Translations under genes and position numbers: made by a program
Assembly (NCBI RefSeq): GCF_013386585.1
Contig: NZ_JACARO010000039.1
Location: 37,904-101,903 of the forward strand
DNA from: Pseudomonas sp. P7548
Lineage (GTDB): Bacteria > Pseudomonadota > Gammaproteobacteria > Pseudomonadales > Pseudomonadaceae
Reading direction: 5' to 3'
Length of the DNA: 64,000 bases
The notes under the pieces: model-generated
Seen by the model: only the letters and a program-made list of their open reading frames with translations
Databases searched by the model: none
Told to the model about the DNA's origin: nothing
Shown here: positions 43,611-51,419 of the stretch, in pieces
Position numbering within the stretch: the stretch's first letter is position 1
Layout: every line of letters starts with the position of its first letter

Positions 43611-44282
43611 TCAATCGTTGAAATCTTCCCAGCCGCCCATGTCTTTCCAGCGGTTGACGATGCCGCAGAACAGCTCCGCCGTCTTCTCGGTGTCGTAGCG
43701 AGCAGAGTGGGCCTCACGCCCGTCAAAGTCGATACCGGCTGCCTGGCAGGCTTTTGCCAACACAGTCTGGCCATACGCCAGGCCGGCGAGGGTCGCCGTG
43801 TCAAAGCTGGAGAAGGGGTGGAACGGGTTGCGCTTCATGTCCAACCGCGCCACGGCGGCGTTCAGGAAGCCCAGGTCGAAGCTGCTGTTGTGACCCACCA
43901 GGATCGCGCGTTTGCAGCCATTGGCCTTCAACGCCTTGCGCACGCCACGGAAGATGTCGGTCAGCGCCGCTTCTTCGCTCACGGCCATGCGCAGTGGGTG
44001 ATCGAGCTTGATCCCGGTGAACTCCAAGGCGGCGGCCTCGATATTCGCACCTTCGAACGGCTCGACGCGGAAGAAGTGGGTATGTTCCGGGAACACAAAG
44101 CCCTGTTCGTCCATGCCGATGGTGGTCGCAGCGATTTCCAGCAGGGCGTCAGTTGCGCTGTTGAAACCACCGGTCTCTACGTCGATGACAACCGGCAGAT
44201 AGCCGCGAAACCGCTCGGCCATCGGGTGGCGCGAACCGCCACCACTGTGCTCGTGTTCGTCGTCGTAATGATCTTCACTCAC
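43611..44282 (-). CDS. rnt: Ribonuclease T
   Basis: A 223-residue 3'-5' exoribonuclease that trims tRNA ends and other stable RNAs. The DEDDh catalytic motifs are IDVETGG, GHNSSFDLGFL and HSARYDTEKT. It overlaps pyrC by four bases, so both are translated together. Confidence 0.96.
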   Translation of the reverse strand: MSEDHYDDEHEHSGGGSRHPMAERFRGYLPVVIDVETGGFNSATDALLEIAATTIGMDEQGFVFPEHTHFFRVEPFEGANIEAAALEFTGIKLDHPLRMAVSEEAALTDIFRGVRKALKANGCKRAILVGHNSSFDLGFLNAAVARLDMKRNPFHPFSSFDTATLAGLAYGQTVLAKACQAAGIDFDGREAHSARYDTEKTAELFCGIVNRWKDMGGWEDFND

Positions 44283-45325
44283 TTGCTTTCCTCCAGCAGG
44301 CGCCAGCGCAGTGTTTCACCGGCGCGCAGCGGGATGACAGTCAGCTCGCCAAACGGCAGGCTGGCAGGGGCGGTCCAGTCTTCACGAACCAGGGTGATGC
44401 GGTCGGTGTTCGCCGGCAGGCCGTAGAAACGCGGGCCGTTGAGGCTGGCAAACCCTTCGAGTTTGTCCAGCGCATTACGTTGTTCGAATGCTTCGGCGTA
44501 CAGCTCGATGGCCGCAAACGCCGTGTAGCAACCGGCACAACCGCACGCGGCCTCCTTGGCGTGCTGGGCGTGGGGCGCCGAGTCGGTGCCGAGGAAGAAC
44601 TTCGGATTGCCGCTGGTCGCGGCATCCAGCAGCGCCACCTGATGGGTGTTGCGCTTGAGAATCGGCAGGCAATAGAAGTGCGGCCGAATCCCGCCCACCA
44701 GCATGTGGTTGCGGTTATAGAGCAGGTGATGCGCGGTGATGGTTGCGCCAACGTTGGCCGAAGCCTCGTTGACGAACTGCACGGCATCGGCCGTGGTGAT
44801 GTGCTCAAACACCACCTTCAGGGTCGGGAACAGCTCGACCACACGGCGCATGTGCTCATCGATGAAGATCTTTTCACGATCGAACACGTCGACGTCGCCA
44901 CGGGTGACTTCACCGTGGATCAACAGCGGCATGCCCACTTCGGCCATGGCCTCGATCGCCGGCAGGATCTTGTCGATACTGGTTACGCCGGAGTCGGAGT
45001 TGGTGGTCGCGCCTGCCGGGTACAGCTTGGCGGCATGCACGAAACCACTGGCCTTGGCTTCACGAATCTCTTCGGGCTGGGTGCGGTCGGTGAGGTAGAG
45101 CACCATCAACGGTTCGAAGCGGCTGCCGGCCGGTCGTGCAGCGAGGATACGCTGGCGATAGGCATCGGCTTGCTCGGCGTTACGCACCGGAGGTACCAGG
45201 TTAGGCATGATGATGGCGCGGCCAAACGTGCGCGCTACATCGGCCACGGTGTGGGGTAACGCAGCACCATCGCGAAGATGAATATGCCAGTCGTCGGGAC
45301 GCAGCAGGGTCAGGCGGTCGGACAT
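44279..45325 (-). CDS. pyrC: Dihydroorotase
   Basis: A 348-residue class II dihydroorotase of pyrimidine synthesis. Metal ligands are visible in DWHIHLRDG, the carbamylated Lys in AAKLYPAG, and histidines in LLIHGE and FEHITT. ATG 45325 (MSDRLTLLRPD) was chosen over a 20-codon extension without family character. Confidence 0.96.
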   Translation of the reverse strand: MSDRLTLLRPDDWHIHLRDGAALPHTVADVARTFGRAIIMPNLVPPVRNAEQADAYRQRILAARPAGSRFEPLMVLYLTDRTQPEEIREAKASGFVHAAKLYPAGATTNSDSGVTSIDKILPAIEAMAEVGMPLLIHGEVTRGDVDVFDREKIFIDEHMRRVVELFPTLKVVFEHITTADAVQFVNEASANVGATITAHHLLYNRNHMLVGGIRPHFYCLPILKRNTHQVALLDAATSGNPKFFLGTDSAPHAQHAKEAACGCAGCYTAFAAIELYAEAFEQRNALDKLEGFASLNGPRFYGLPANTDRITLVREDWTAPASLPFGELTVIPLRAGETLRWRLLEESK

Positions 45326-45481
45326 TGGGGATTCCAGGCGGGTCAATCTGGTGGGAATGCTACCGGAAAAGACTCTATCAGGCACTCGCTATCAAGTTTT
45401 GCGGGATGCATCCGATAGCCTTTTGTATGCCTTATCGATGTATGACGCTTTGAAGTGTTGTAGAAACCAGTGGAGCCTCCC

Positions 45482-46390
45482 GTGCGCCAGCATTATCTAG
45501 CCCTGCTCAGTGTGTTCGCCAGCCTGCCTGCGATGGCCCTCACGTTCCAGACACGTCTGGAGAACATTGAGTGGAAGGTGGAAGGCGACCAGTTCGAGTG
45601 CCGCCTGACCCAGCCGATCACGGATTTCGGTTCGGGTGAGTTCGTGCGCCGGGCCGGCGAGCAGGCGACGTTTCGTCTGAAAGCCTATAACGGCTGGCTG
45701 GGGGCTGGCTCGGCCACGCTGTTGGCCGCTGCTGCACCGTGGCAACCAGGGCGCGGTGATATTAACCTTGGCGCCGTACGCGCGGGCAGTGGCGATGTGC
45801 TGTTCAACAGCTCCCAGGCCCAGGCCGGGCGATTGTTCACCGGCTTGCTTGAAGGTCGCAGCCCCACCGTTCGGCATTACGGACGAGAAGGGGGCTATTC
45901 TGAAATTCGTCTGTTACCGGTGAAATTCAGCAAGGCCTACAACGACTACCAGTTGTGCACCACCAAGCTGTTGCCGATGAATTATGACCAGGTCAAGCAG
46001 ACCGAAGTCGGGTTCCCCGGGGGAGGCATCGAGCTGGATGCGGCCGCCAAGAAGAAACTGGATGTGATACTCGCGTTCATGAAAGCCGACCCCACGGTCA
46101 ACCATGTTGAGTTGAATGGTCATTCGGACAACAGCGGCAATCGACTGACCAACCGCGACGTTTCGCGCCGTCGCGGGCTGGCGGTGATGGACTATCTAAA
46201 GGCCAACGGCATCCAGGAATCGCAGATCACCCTGCGCTTTCATGGCGAAAGCTACCCGTTGGCACCGAACACCAACGCGGCAAACCGGGCCCGCAATCGC
46301 CGCGTCAACATTCAGCTTGAGCGCGTGGCAGCCCCCGAGAAACCGGCGCCCACGGCCACCGGCCCGAGCAACCCGGCGCACACGTCGTAA
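45482..46390 (+). CDS. motY: Flagellar motor T-ring protein MotY
   Basis: A 302-residue protein with an N-terminal signal peptide (YLALLSVFASLPAMA), a MotY-specific N-domain and a C-terminal OmpA-like peptidoglycan-binding domain (VELNGHSDNSGNRLTNRDVS, NRARNRRVNIQL). It forms the periplasmic ring that anchors the stator. GTG 45482 was chosen because GGAG lies at the right distance. Synteny pyrC-motY-argG matches P. aeruginosa PA3525-3527. Confidence 0.9.
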   Translation: MRQHYLALLSVFASLPAMALTFQTRLENIEWKVEGDQFECRLTQPITDFGSGEFVRRAGEQATFRLKAYNGWLGAGSATLLAAAAPWQPGRGDINLGAVRAGSGDVLFNSSQAQAGRLFTGLLEGRSPTVRHYGREGGYSEIRLLPVKFSKAYNDYQLCTTKLLPMNYDQVKQTEVGFPGGGIELDAAAKKKLDVILAFMKADPTVNHVELNGHSDNSGNRLTNRDVSRRRGLAVMDYLKANGIQESQITLRFHGESYPLAPNTNAANRARNRRVNIQLERVAAPEKPAPTATGPSNPAHTS

Positions 46391-46519
46391 GGTGCGACCA
46401 TCGGTCGCCCGCTCGACATAATCTGTCGCTTTATCTTCATTTGCTGTCGCGCCTCTGTAAATCCACGGTTTTGGTCGGTAGAATCGACGCCTTTCCGTAC
46501 AACCCCGTGGAGTGATGGC

Positions 46520-47737
46520 ATGGCCGACGTAAACAAGGTCGTTCTCGCGTATTCCGGCGGCCTGGACACTTCGGTGATCCTCAAGTGGCTGCAGGATACT
46601 TATAACTGTGAAGTGGTGACCTTCACCGCTGACCTGGGTCAGGGCGAAGAGGTCGAACCTGCACGTGCCAAGGCGCAAGCCATGGGCGTGAAAGAGATCT
46701 ACATTGACGACCTGCGCGAAGAGTTCGTCCGCGATTTCGTTTTCCCGATGTTTCGCGCCAACACCGTCTACGAAGGCGAGTACCTGCTGGGTACTTCCAT
46801 CGCACGTCCGCTGATCGCCAAGCGCCTGATCGAAATCGCCAACGAAACCGGCGCCGACGCCATTTCCCATGGCGCTACCGGCAAAGGCAACGACCAGGTA
46901 CGTTTCGAACTGGGCGCCTACGCCCTCAAGCCAGGCGTGAAAGTGATTGCTCCATGGCGTGAGTGGGACCTGCTGTCCCGTGAAAAGCTGATGGATTATG
47001 CTGAAAAGCACGCCATCCCGATCGAGCGCCACGGCAAGAAGAAGTCCCCGTACTCGATGGACGCCAACCTGCTGCACATCTCCTATGAAGGCGGCGTGCT
47101 GGAAGACACCTGGACCGAGCACGAAGAAGACATGTGGCGTTGGACCGTCTCCCCGGAGAACGCTCCAGACAAGCCGCAGTACCTGGAACTGACCTATCGC
47201 AACGGCGACATCGTCGCGCTGGATGGCGTCGAAATGACTCCGGCCACCGTACTGGCGACCCTGAACCGTATCGGCGGCGAACACGGCATCGGCCGTCTCG
47301 ACATCGTCGAGAACCGTTACGTGGGCATGAAGTCCCGTGGCTGCTACGAAACCCCAGGCGGCACCATCATGCTGCGCGCCCACCGCGCCATTGAGTCCAT
47401 CACCTTGGACCGCGAAGTGGCTCACCTCAAAGACGAACTGATGCCCAAGTACGCCAGCCTGATCTACACCGGCTACTGGTGGAGCCCAGAGCGTCTGATG
47501 CTGCAACAGATGATCGACGCATCCCAGGTCCACGTGAACGGCGTTGTGCGCCTGAAGCTGTACAAGGGCAACGTGATCGTCACCGGCCGCAAGTCCGATG
47601 AGTCGCTGTTCGACGCCAACATCGCCACCTTCGAAGAAGATGGCGGCGCCTACAACCAGGCGGACGCAGCGGGCTTTATCAAGTTGAATGCACTGCGCAT
47701 GCGCATTGCGGCCAACAAGGGTCGCTCGTTGTTCTGA
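46520..47737 (+). CDS. argG: Argininosuccinate synthase
   Basis: A 405-residue enzyme joining citrulline and aspartate with ATP. The P-loop-like ATP motif LAYSGGLDTSVI is at the N-terminus, and the segments GATGKGNDQ and MKSRGCYETPGG follow. A terminator follows the stop. Start at ATG 46520. Confidence 0.97.
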   Translation: MADVNKVVLAYSGGLDTSVILKWLQDTYNCEVVTFTADLGQGEEVEPARAKAQAMGVKEIYIDDLREEFVRDFVFPMFRANTVYEGEYLLGTSIARPLIAKRLIEIANETGADAISHGATGKGNDQVRFELGAYALKPGVKVIAPWREWDLLSREKLMDYAEKHAIPIERHGKKKSPYSMDANLLHISYEGGVLEDTWTEHEEDMWRWTVSPENAPDKPQYLELTYRNGDIVALDGVEMTPATVLATLNRIGGEHGIGRLDIVENRYVGMKSRGCYETPGGTIMLRAHRAIESITLDREVAHLKDELMPKYASLIYTGYWWSPERLMLQQMIDASQVHVNGVVRLKLYKGNVIVTGRKSDESLFDANIATFEEDGGAYNQADAAGFIKLNALRMRIAANKGRSLF

Positions 47738-47752
47738 GTGTTCCGCGCGTTA

Positions 47753-47790
47753 TAAAAAATGGCCCCTTGTTCAAGGGGCCATTTTTTTTT
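47753..47790 (+). terminator. Intrinsic terminator of argG
   Basis: AAAATGGCCCCTTG and CAAGGGGCCATTTT form a long stem followed by nine or more T. Confidence 0.95.
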
Positions 47791-48357
47791 GCCCGTTTTG
47801 AAAGGGTTCTTGGCGTTTAAATATGTTTAATTTGTGTTGATGTTTTGGAGGAGAAAAAATGTTCGATAGATAGCCTTGATTGATCGTAAGGTTTATTTGG
47901 ATAGGAATGATTTTTTTACACCTGTATAGGAACTGGTCTTACAGAAAATTCACTCATGAAGTACAGCGAAGCCGCTGTGTGCTGAATAGTCTGTAGGAAT
48001 TTAGGGTGTAATTAAATATGTTAAATGGAACTAAAACAGTCGAATTATTTCAGCCTGCTTCTCTGTTGGAAGGCCACAAGCAAGGGGCATTTCCTGAAAG
48101 TAATGTGCGGAACGTTTACCTCGGCCCCCTTGGGCCTTGGTTATTTCACTCAAGATATGTAAGTCCCCGGAAAGGTCTGAAAGCCTCCATAAAACTCGAT
48201 ACATCCGCGTTGGCGTTTTTTTGTAGGGTATTTCCTTTATCGTTGTGGGTTGGGTCTCTGCTTGTTGTTGCTAGGGGGGGAGCACTATGCCAACTAGGAA
48301 ACGACTAGGCTATTGTGCTTGCTCTAAATAATTCGAACAGCGAAATTGGACTTTCTC
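47791..48357. other. AT-rich spacer before a NarL-type regulator
   Basis: This 567-base stretch is visibly richer in A and T than the rest of the window. It holds a four-codon open frame at 47859-47873 (MFDR, stop) with a strong GGAGGAG site, and a 96-codon open frame at 48018-48308 with weak initiation signals and no recognisable domain. No promoter consensus was firmly assigned. It may contain the regulator's control region or a remnant of acquired DNA. Confidence 0.5.
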
Positions 48358-48990
48358 ATGAATAAAGTGCTGATCGTGGATGATCATCCTGTCATTCGAC
48401 TTGCTGTGCGCATGCTAATGGAGCGTCATGGTTATGAGGTCGTTGCAGAGACGGATAACGGTGTCGATGCGCTGCAACTTGCCCGGGAACATATGCCGGA
48501 TATCGTCATCCTGGATATCGGAATTCCCAAACTCGATGGCCTGGAAGTTATCTGCCGGCTGTCTTCCACCAAGCAACCCGCCCCCTTCAAGGTGCTGGTG
48601 CTGACATCCCAGGCGCCGGGGCATTTTTCCATGCGTTGCATGCAGGCAGGCGCGGCAGGTTATGTGTGCAAGCAGCAGGATTTGACCGAACTGCTGAGTG
48701 CTATCAAGGCAGTACTGTCCGGCTACAGCTACTTCCCCAACCAGGCCTTGAACTCGGTGCGTTCAACCATTGGCAACGCCAGTGAGGCGGACATGGTCGA
48801 GCGTCTTTCAGGGCGGGAAATGATGGTGTTGCAGCAGCTGGCGCGAGGCAAAACCAACAAGGAGATTGCCGACGGCATGTTCCTCAGCAACAAGACCGTC
48901 AGTACCTACAAGACTCGCCTGTTACTCAAGCTCAACGCTCGTTCCCTGGTGGACTTGATCGAACTGGCCCAGCGCAACGGCCTGGTTTAG
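48358..48990 (+). CDS. NarL/FixJ-type response regulator
   Basis: A 210-residue regulator: receiver domain with acidic pair Asp8-Asp9 and phosphoacceptor Asp53 (ILDIGIPKLD), then a LuxR-type helix-turn-helix (LSGREMMVLQQLARGKTNKE, IADGMFLSNKTVSTYK). The overall form resembles BvgA/EvgA/RocA regulators. No sensor kinase is adjacent. ATG 48358 (MNKVLIVDDHP) was preferred to the upstream TTG. Confidence 0.9.
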   Translation: MNKVLIVDDHPVIRLAVRMLMERHGYEVVAETDNGVDALQLAREHMPDIVILDIGIPKLDGLEVICRLSSTKQPAPFKVLVLTSQAPGHFSMRCMQAGAAGYVCKQQDLTELLSAIKAVLSGYSYFPNQALNSVRSTIGNASEADMVERLSGREMMVLQQLARGKTNKEIADGMFLSNKTVSTYKTRLLLKLNARSLVDLIELAQRNGLV

Positions 48991-49029
48991 AGGAGAAGCG
49001 ATACAGCGTTGGTATCCAGCTTAGCCGGC

Positions 49030-49055
49030 ACAAAAAAGCCTCCGTCAGGGAGGCT
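49030..49055 (-). terminator. Intrinsic terminator of the PA3496-like gene
   Basis: AAGCCTCC and GGAGGCTT stem; on the minus strand it is followed by six T. Confidence 0.8.
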
Positions 49056-49075
49056 TCCGGTCGTCAACGGATTGA

Positions 49076-49258
49076 TCAGAGGTCGAAGTCGTAGTCGGCC
49101 AGTTGTTTTTGCAAGCGTCGCTCTTCCAGAAGATTGTCGATGGTGCGGCGTTTGCTCAAATTGGTCTTGGCCACCTCTACAACAGGTGCTTCCCCATCAT
49201 CGTCCGACTCCGCAACGAGGTCGTCTTCTACATCGAGTTGTTCTTTGCCAGTGCTCAT
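49076..49258 (-). CDS. PA3496-family small acidic protein
   Basis: A 60-residue, strongly acidic protein with a basic middle (KTNLSKRRTIDNLLEERRLQ) and the ending LADYDFDL. It matches the conserved Pseudomonas family of PA3496, annotated as a putative envelope-integrity protein, which lies next to nth in P. aeruginosa as here. Function not established. Confidence 0.8.
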   Translation of the reverse strand: MSTGKEQLDVEDDLVAESDDDGEAPVVEVAKTNLSKRRTIDNLLEERRLQKQLADYDFDL

Positions 49259-49365
49259 AAGGTTAACTCCAGGCTAAGACTGCCGTTGGCGCTCCTTATA
49301 ACGATAATCCATGAATGGGTAAAAAAGATTTTTTCAATCGATTCATCGAAAAAAACAATGATCAC

Positions 49366-50004
49366 TCAATCGTCGGACGTTTTCTCCTTGTATTCACACA
49401 AGTCTTCAATGCGACAGCTGCCGCAACGCGGCTTGCGCGCCTGGCAAACATAGCGCCCGTGCAGGATCAGCCAATGATGTGAATCGAGCAGGTACGGCTT
49501 GGGCACGAACTTCATCAACTGTTTTTCGACTTCTACCACATTCTTGCCGCAGGCAATGCCGGTGCGGTTGCTGACACGGAATATATGGGTATCCACTGCC
49601 ATGGTCAGTTGCCGAAATGCAGTGTTCAGTACAACGTTGGCCGTTTTTCGACCGACTCCGGGCAGCGCCTCCAGTGCTTCGCGAGTCTGTGGCACTTCGC
49701 CTCCATGGAGCTCCACCAGCAGGCGACAGGTCTCGATGACGTTCTTGGCCTTGCTGTTGTACAGACCGATGGTCTTGATGTATTCCGATAACCCTTCCAC
49801 ACCCAGGGCGTAGATCGCCTCTGGCGTATTGGCCACCGGATACAGTTTGGCGGTGGCCTTGTTGACACCAACGTCCGTGGATTGGGCTGACAGGATCACC
49901 GCAATCAGCAATTCGAACGGCGTTGAGTAGGCCAGTTCGGTCTTGGGCTCAGGGTTGTCTTCATGAAGCCGGCGGAATATTTCCAGGCGTTTTGCGGCGT
50001 TCAT
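49366..50004 (-). CDS. nth: Endonuclease III
   Basis: A 212-residue base-excision glycosylase/AP lyase for oxidised pyrimidines. The helix-hairpin-helix with catalytic Lys is LPGVGRKTANVVL, the catalytic Asp is in VDTHIFRV, and the 4Fe-4S cluster motif C-x6-C-x2-C-x5-C is at the C-terminus (CQARKPRCGSCRIEDLC). Confidence 0.97.
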   Translation of the reverse strand: MNAAKRLEIFRRLHEDNPEPKTELAYSTPFELLIAVILSAQSTDVGVNKATAKLYPVANTPEAIYALGVEGLSEYIKTIGLYNSKAKNVIETCRLLVELHGGEVPQTREALEALPGVGRKTANVVLNTAFRQLTMAVDTHIFRVSNRTGIACGKNVVEVEKQLMKFVPKPYLLDSHHWLILHGRYVCQARKPRCGSCRIEDLCEYKEKTSDD

Positions 50005-50106
50005 CGGGTGGGCGATTCCTTGCAGGGGGCAGCGTAATTTTTTAATGGGAATGCAGGTCTTGCAGGATAAACCATCGCCGGCGCCTCCTGCAGTGCCTGT
50101 CGCGGG

Positions 50107-51270
50107 TCAGGCGGTTGTGTGGGTGTCCACCCGCAACTGCGCTTCTTCGAGCTTCTGTTGCGCGGCCTCCAGTGCCTGCGCGCTGATCCCTGGTTGGCGT
50201 TGCAGCTTGCTGACTTCAGCCCGTGCATAAGCCAGCGCTGTTTTCAGCTGGCGCAACTGGGCATCGATAGGGCGTTTTTCCACACGCTGCAGATCGGGCC
50301 TGGGTTGTTCACTTTCTGCTTCTGCCTCATGCAAGGTTTGTTCTGCACTGGACAGTGCCGCACTCAAGGTTGCCAGTTGTTGCTCGTCAGCGTTCAGGTC
50401 CTGAGCTTTTTTCAACTCGGCTCGACGCATGGCCAACTGTATTTTGGCGCGTTTGAGTGCTGGATCCTTTTGCGCCGGCAAGGCCACCGGGTGGCTGGTT
50501 TCCAGCGTTGCGAGCGCCCGCTCCGCTGCTTCGAACTGCTGTTGCAACACGATCAACTGCGACTGTTGCTCAAACGTCGGCGGGTGGCCGAATGCTTTCA
50601 AGGATTTGTGCAACTGGGCGCGACTCATTGCAACCGCGATTTTGGCCTTCTTGACCGCTGCATCCTGGGCGGCCTGAGTCGTATCAGCCTGCATGGGGGC
50701 AGCCGTTGCTGGGCGGTTGGCCCGAGCCAGGCGTTCGGCGAGCCTATGCGCTTCTTCCCGCTGCAACCGTGCAGCGCGTTGTTCATAGCGCCGTCTGGCG
50801 CGATCGCGCTTGAGGCTGCGCTCATGCAGCTCGTGAGCGTGGGTTGCCAGGCCGCCTACGATCGGCAATACGTTGGTTGCAGGGCGCATCTCAATGCAAT
50901 CGACGGGGCAGGGCGCGACGCACAGGTCGCACCCGGTGCATTCATCGGCGATAACGGTATGCATCAGCTTGGCCGCACCGACAATCGCGTCCACCGGGCA
51001 GGCCTGGATGCATTTGGTGCAGCCGATGCACTCGGCTTCACGGATATAGGCAACCTGCGCAGGCGCCTCGCCACGGCGGGTGTCCAGTTCCAGCACTGGC
51101 ACCTGGAGCAACTGCGCCAGGCCGGTGATGGTTTCCAGCCCCCCGGGCGGGCACTTGTTGATCGCCTCGCCAAGCGCGATACCCTCGGCGTATGGCTTGC
51201 AGCCCGGGTGCCCGCACTTGCCGCATTGGGTCTGTGGCAGCAGCGCGTCGATACGTTGAATCAGGTTCAT
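50107..51270 (-). CDS. rnfB: Orphan RnfB-like iron-sulfur protein with extended C-terminal repeats
   Basis: A 387-residue ferredoxin-like protein. Cys16, 19, 24 and 40 form the RnfB-type 4Fe-4S site, and two classical 4Fe-4S motifs are at Cys81-91 and Cys111-121. Standard RnfB begins with a membrane helix; here the protein starts at MNLIQRIDALLPQTQCGKCG, without an anchor. From about residue 200 there are three helical repeats sharing the pattern AKI-x2-AM-x-RA-x-L-x-K. Other rnf subunits are missing, though in P. aeruginosa nth borders a full rnf cluster. No clear ribosome site precedes ATG 51270. Confidence 0.85.
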   Translation of the reverse strand: MNLIQRIDALLPQTQCGKCGHPGCKPYAEGIALGEAINKCPPGGLETITGLAQLLQVPVLELDTRRGEAPAQVAYIREAECIGCTKCIQACPVDAIVGAAKLMHTVIADECTGCDLCVAPCPVDCIEMRPATNVLPIVGGLATHAHELHERSLKRDRARRRYEQRAARLQREEAHRLAERLARANRPATAAPMQADTTQAAQDAAVKKAKIAVAMSRAQLHKSLKAFGHPPTFEQQSQLIVLQQQFEAAERALATLETSHPVALPAQKDPALKRAKIQLAMRRAELKKAQDLNADEQQLATLSAALSSAEQTLHEAEAESEQPRPDLQRVEKRPIDAQLRQLKTALAYARAEVSKLQRQPGISAQALEAAQQKLEEAQLRVDTHTTA

Positions 51271-51318
51271 GGGGTGATCATTGGCATGCCGGTCAAGCGA
51301 ACGGGCGGGTAGTGGATG

Positions 51319-51386
51319 TGTAAGAGCCCGGCCTGCTTGCGATGGCGTCCTTGAGAACGCCATCGCCGGCAAGCCGGGCTCCTACA
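51319..51386. repeat. Degenerate REPIN (CCGGCTTGCCGGCGAT family)
   Basis: Right unit GCCGGCAAGCCGGGCTCCTA is intact; the left unit (AGAGCCCGGCCTGCTTGCGA) has decayed. GGCGT and ACGCC inner arms surround CCTTGAGA. Located between metG and rnfB. Confidence 0.75.
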
Positions 51387-51419
51387 GTAGACCTGTTTCG
51401 CTCATCGTAGGCCCATGGC

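Noticed and set aside
48018..48308. A 96-codon frame in the AT-rich spacer
   Set aside because: No suitable ribosome site at its ATG and no family character; kept only as part of the spacer description.
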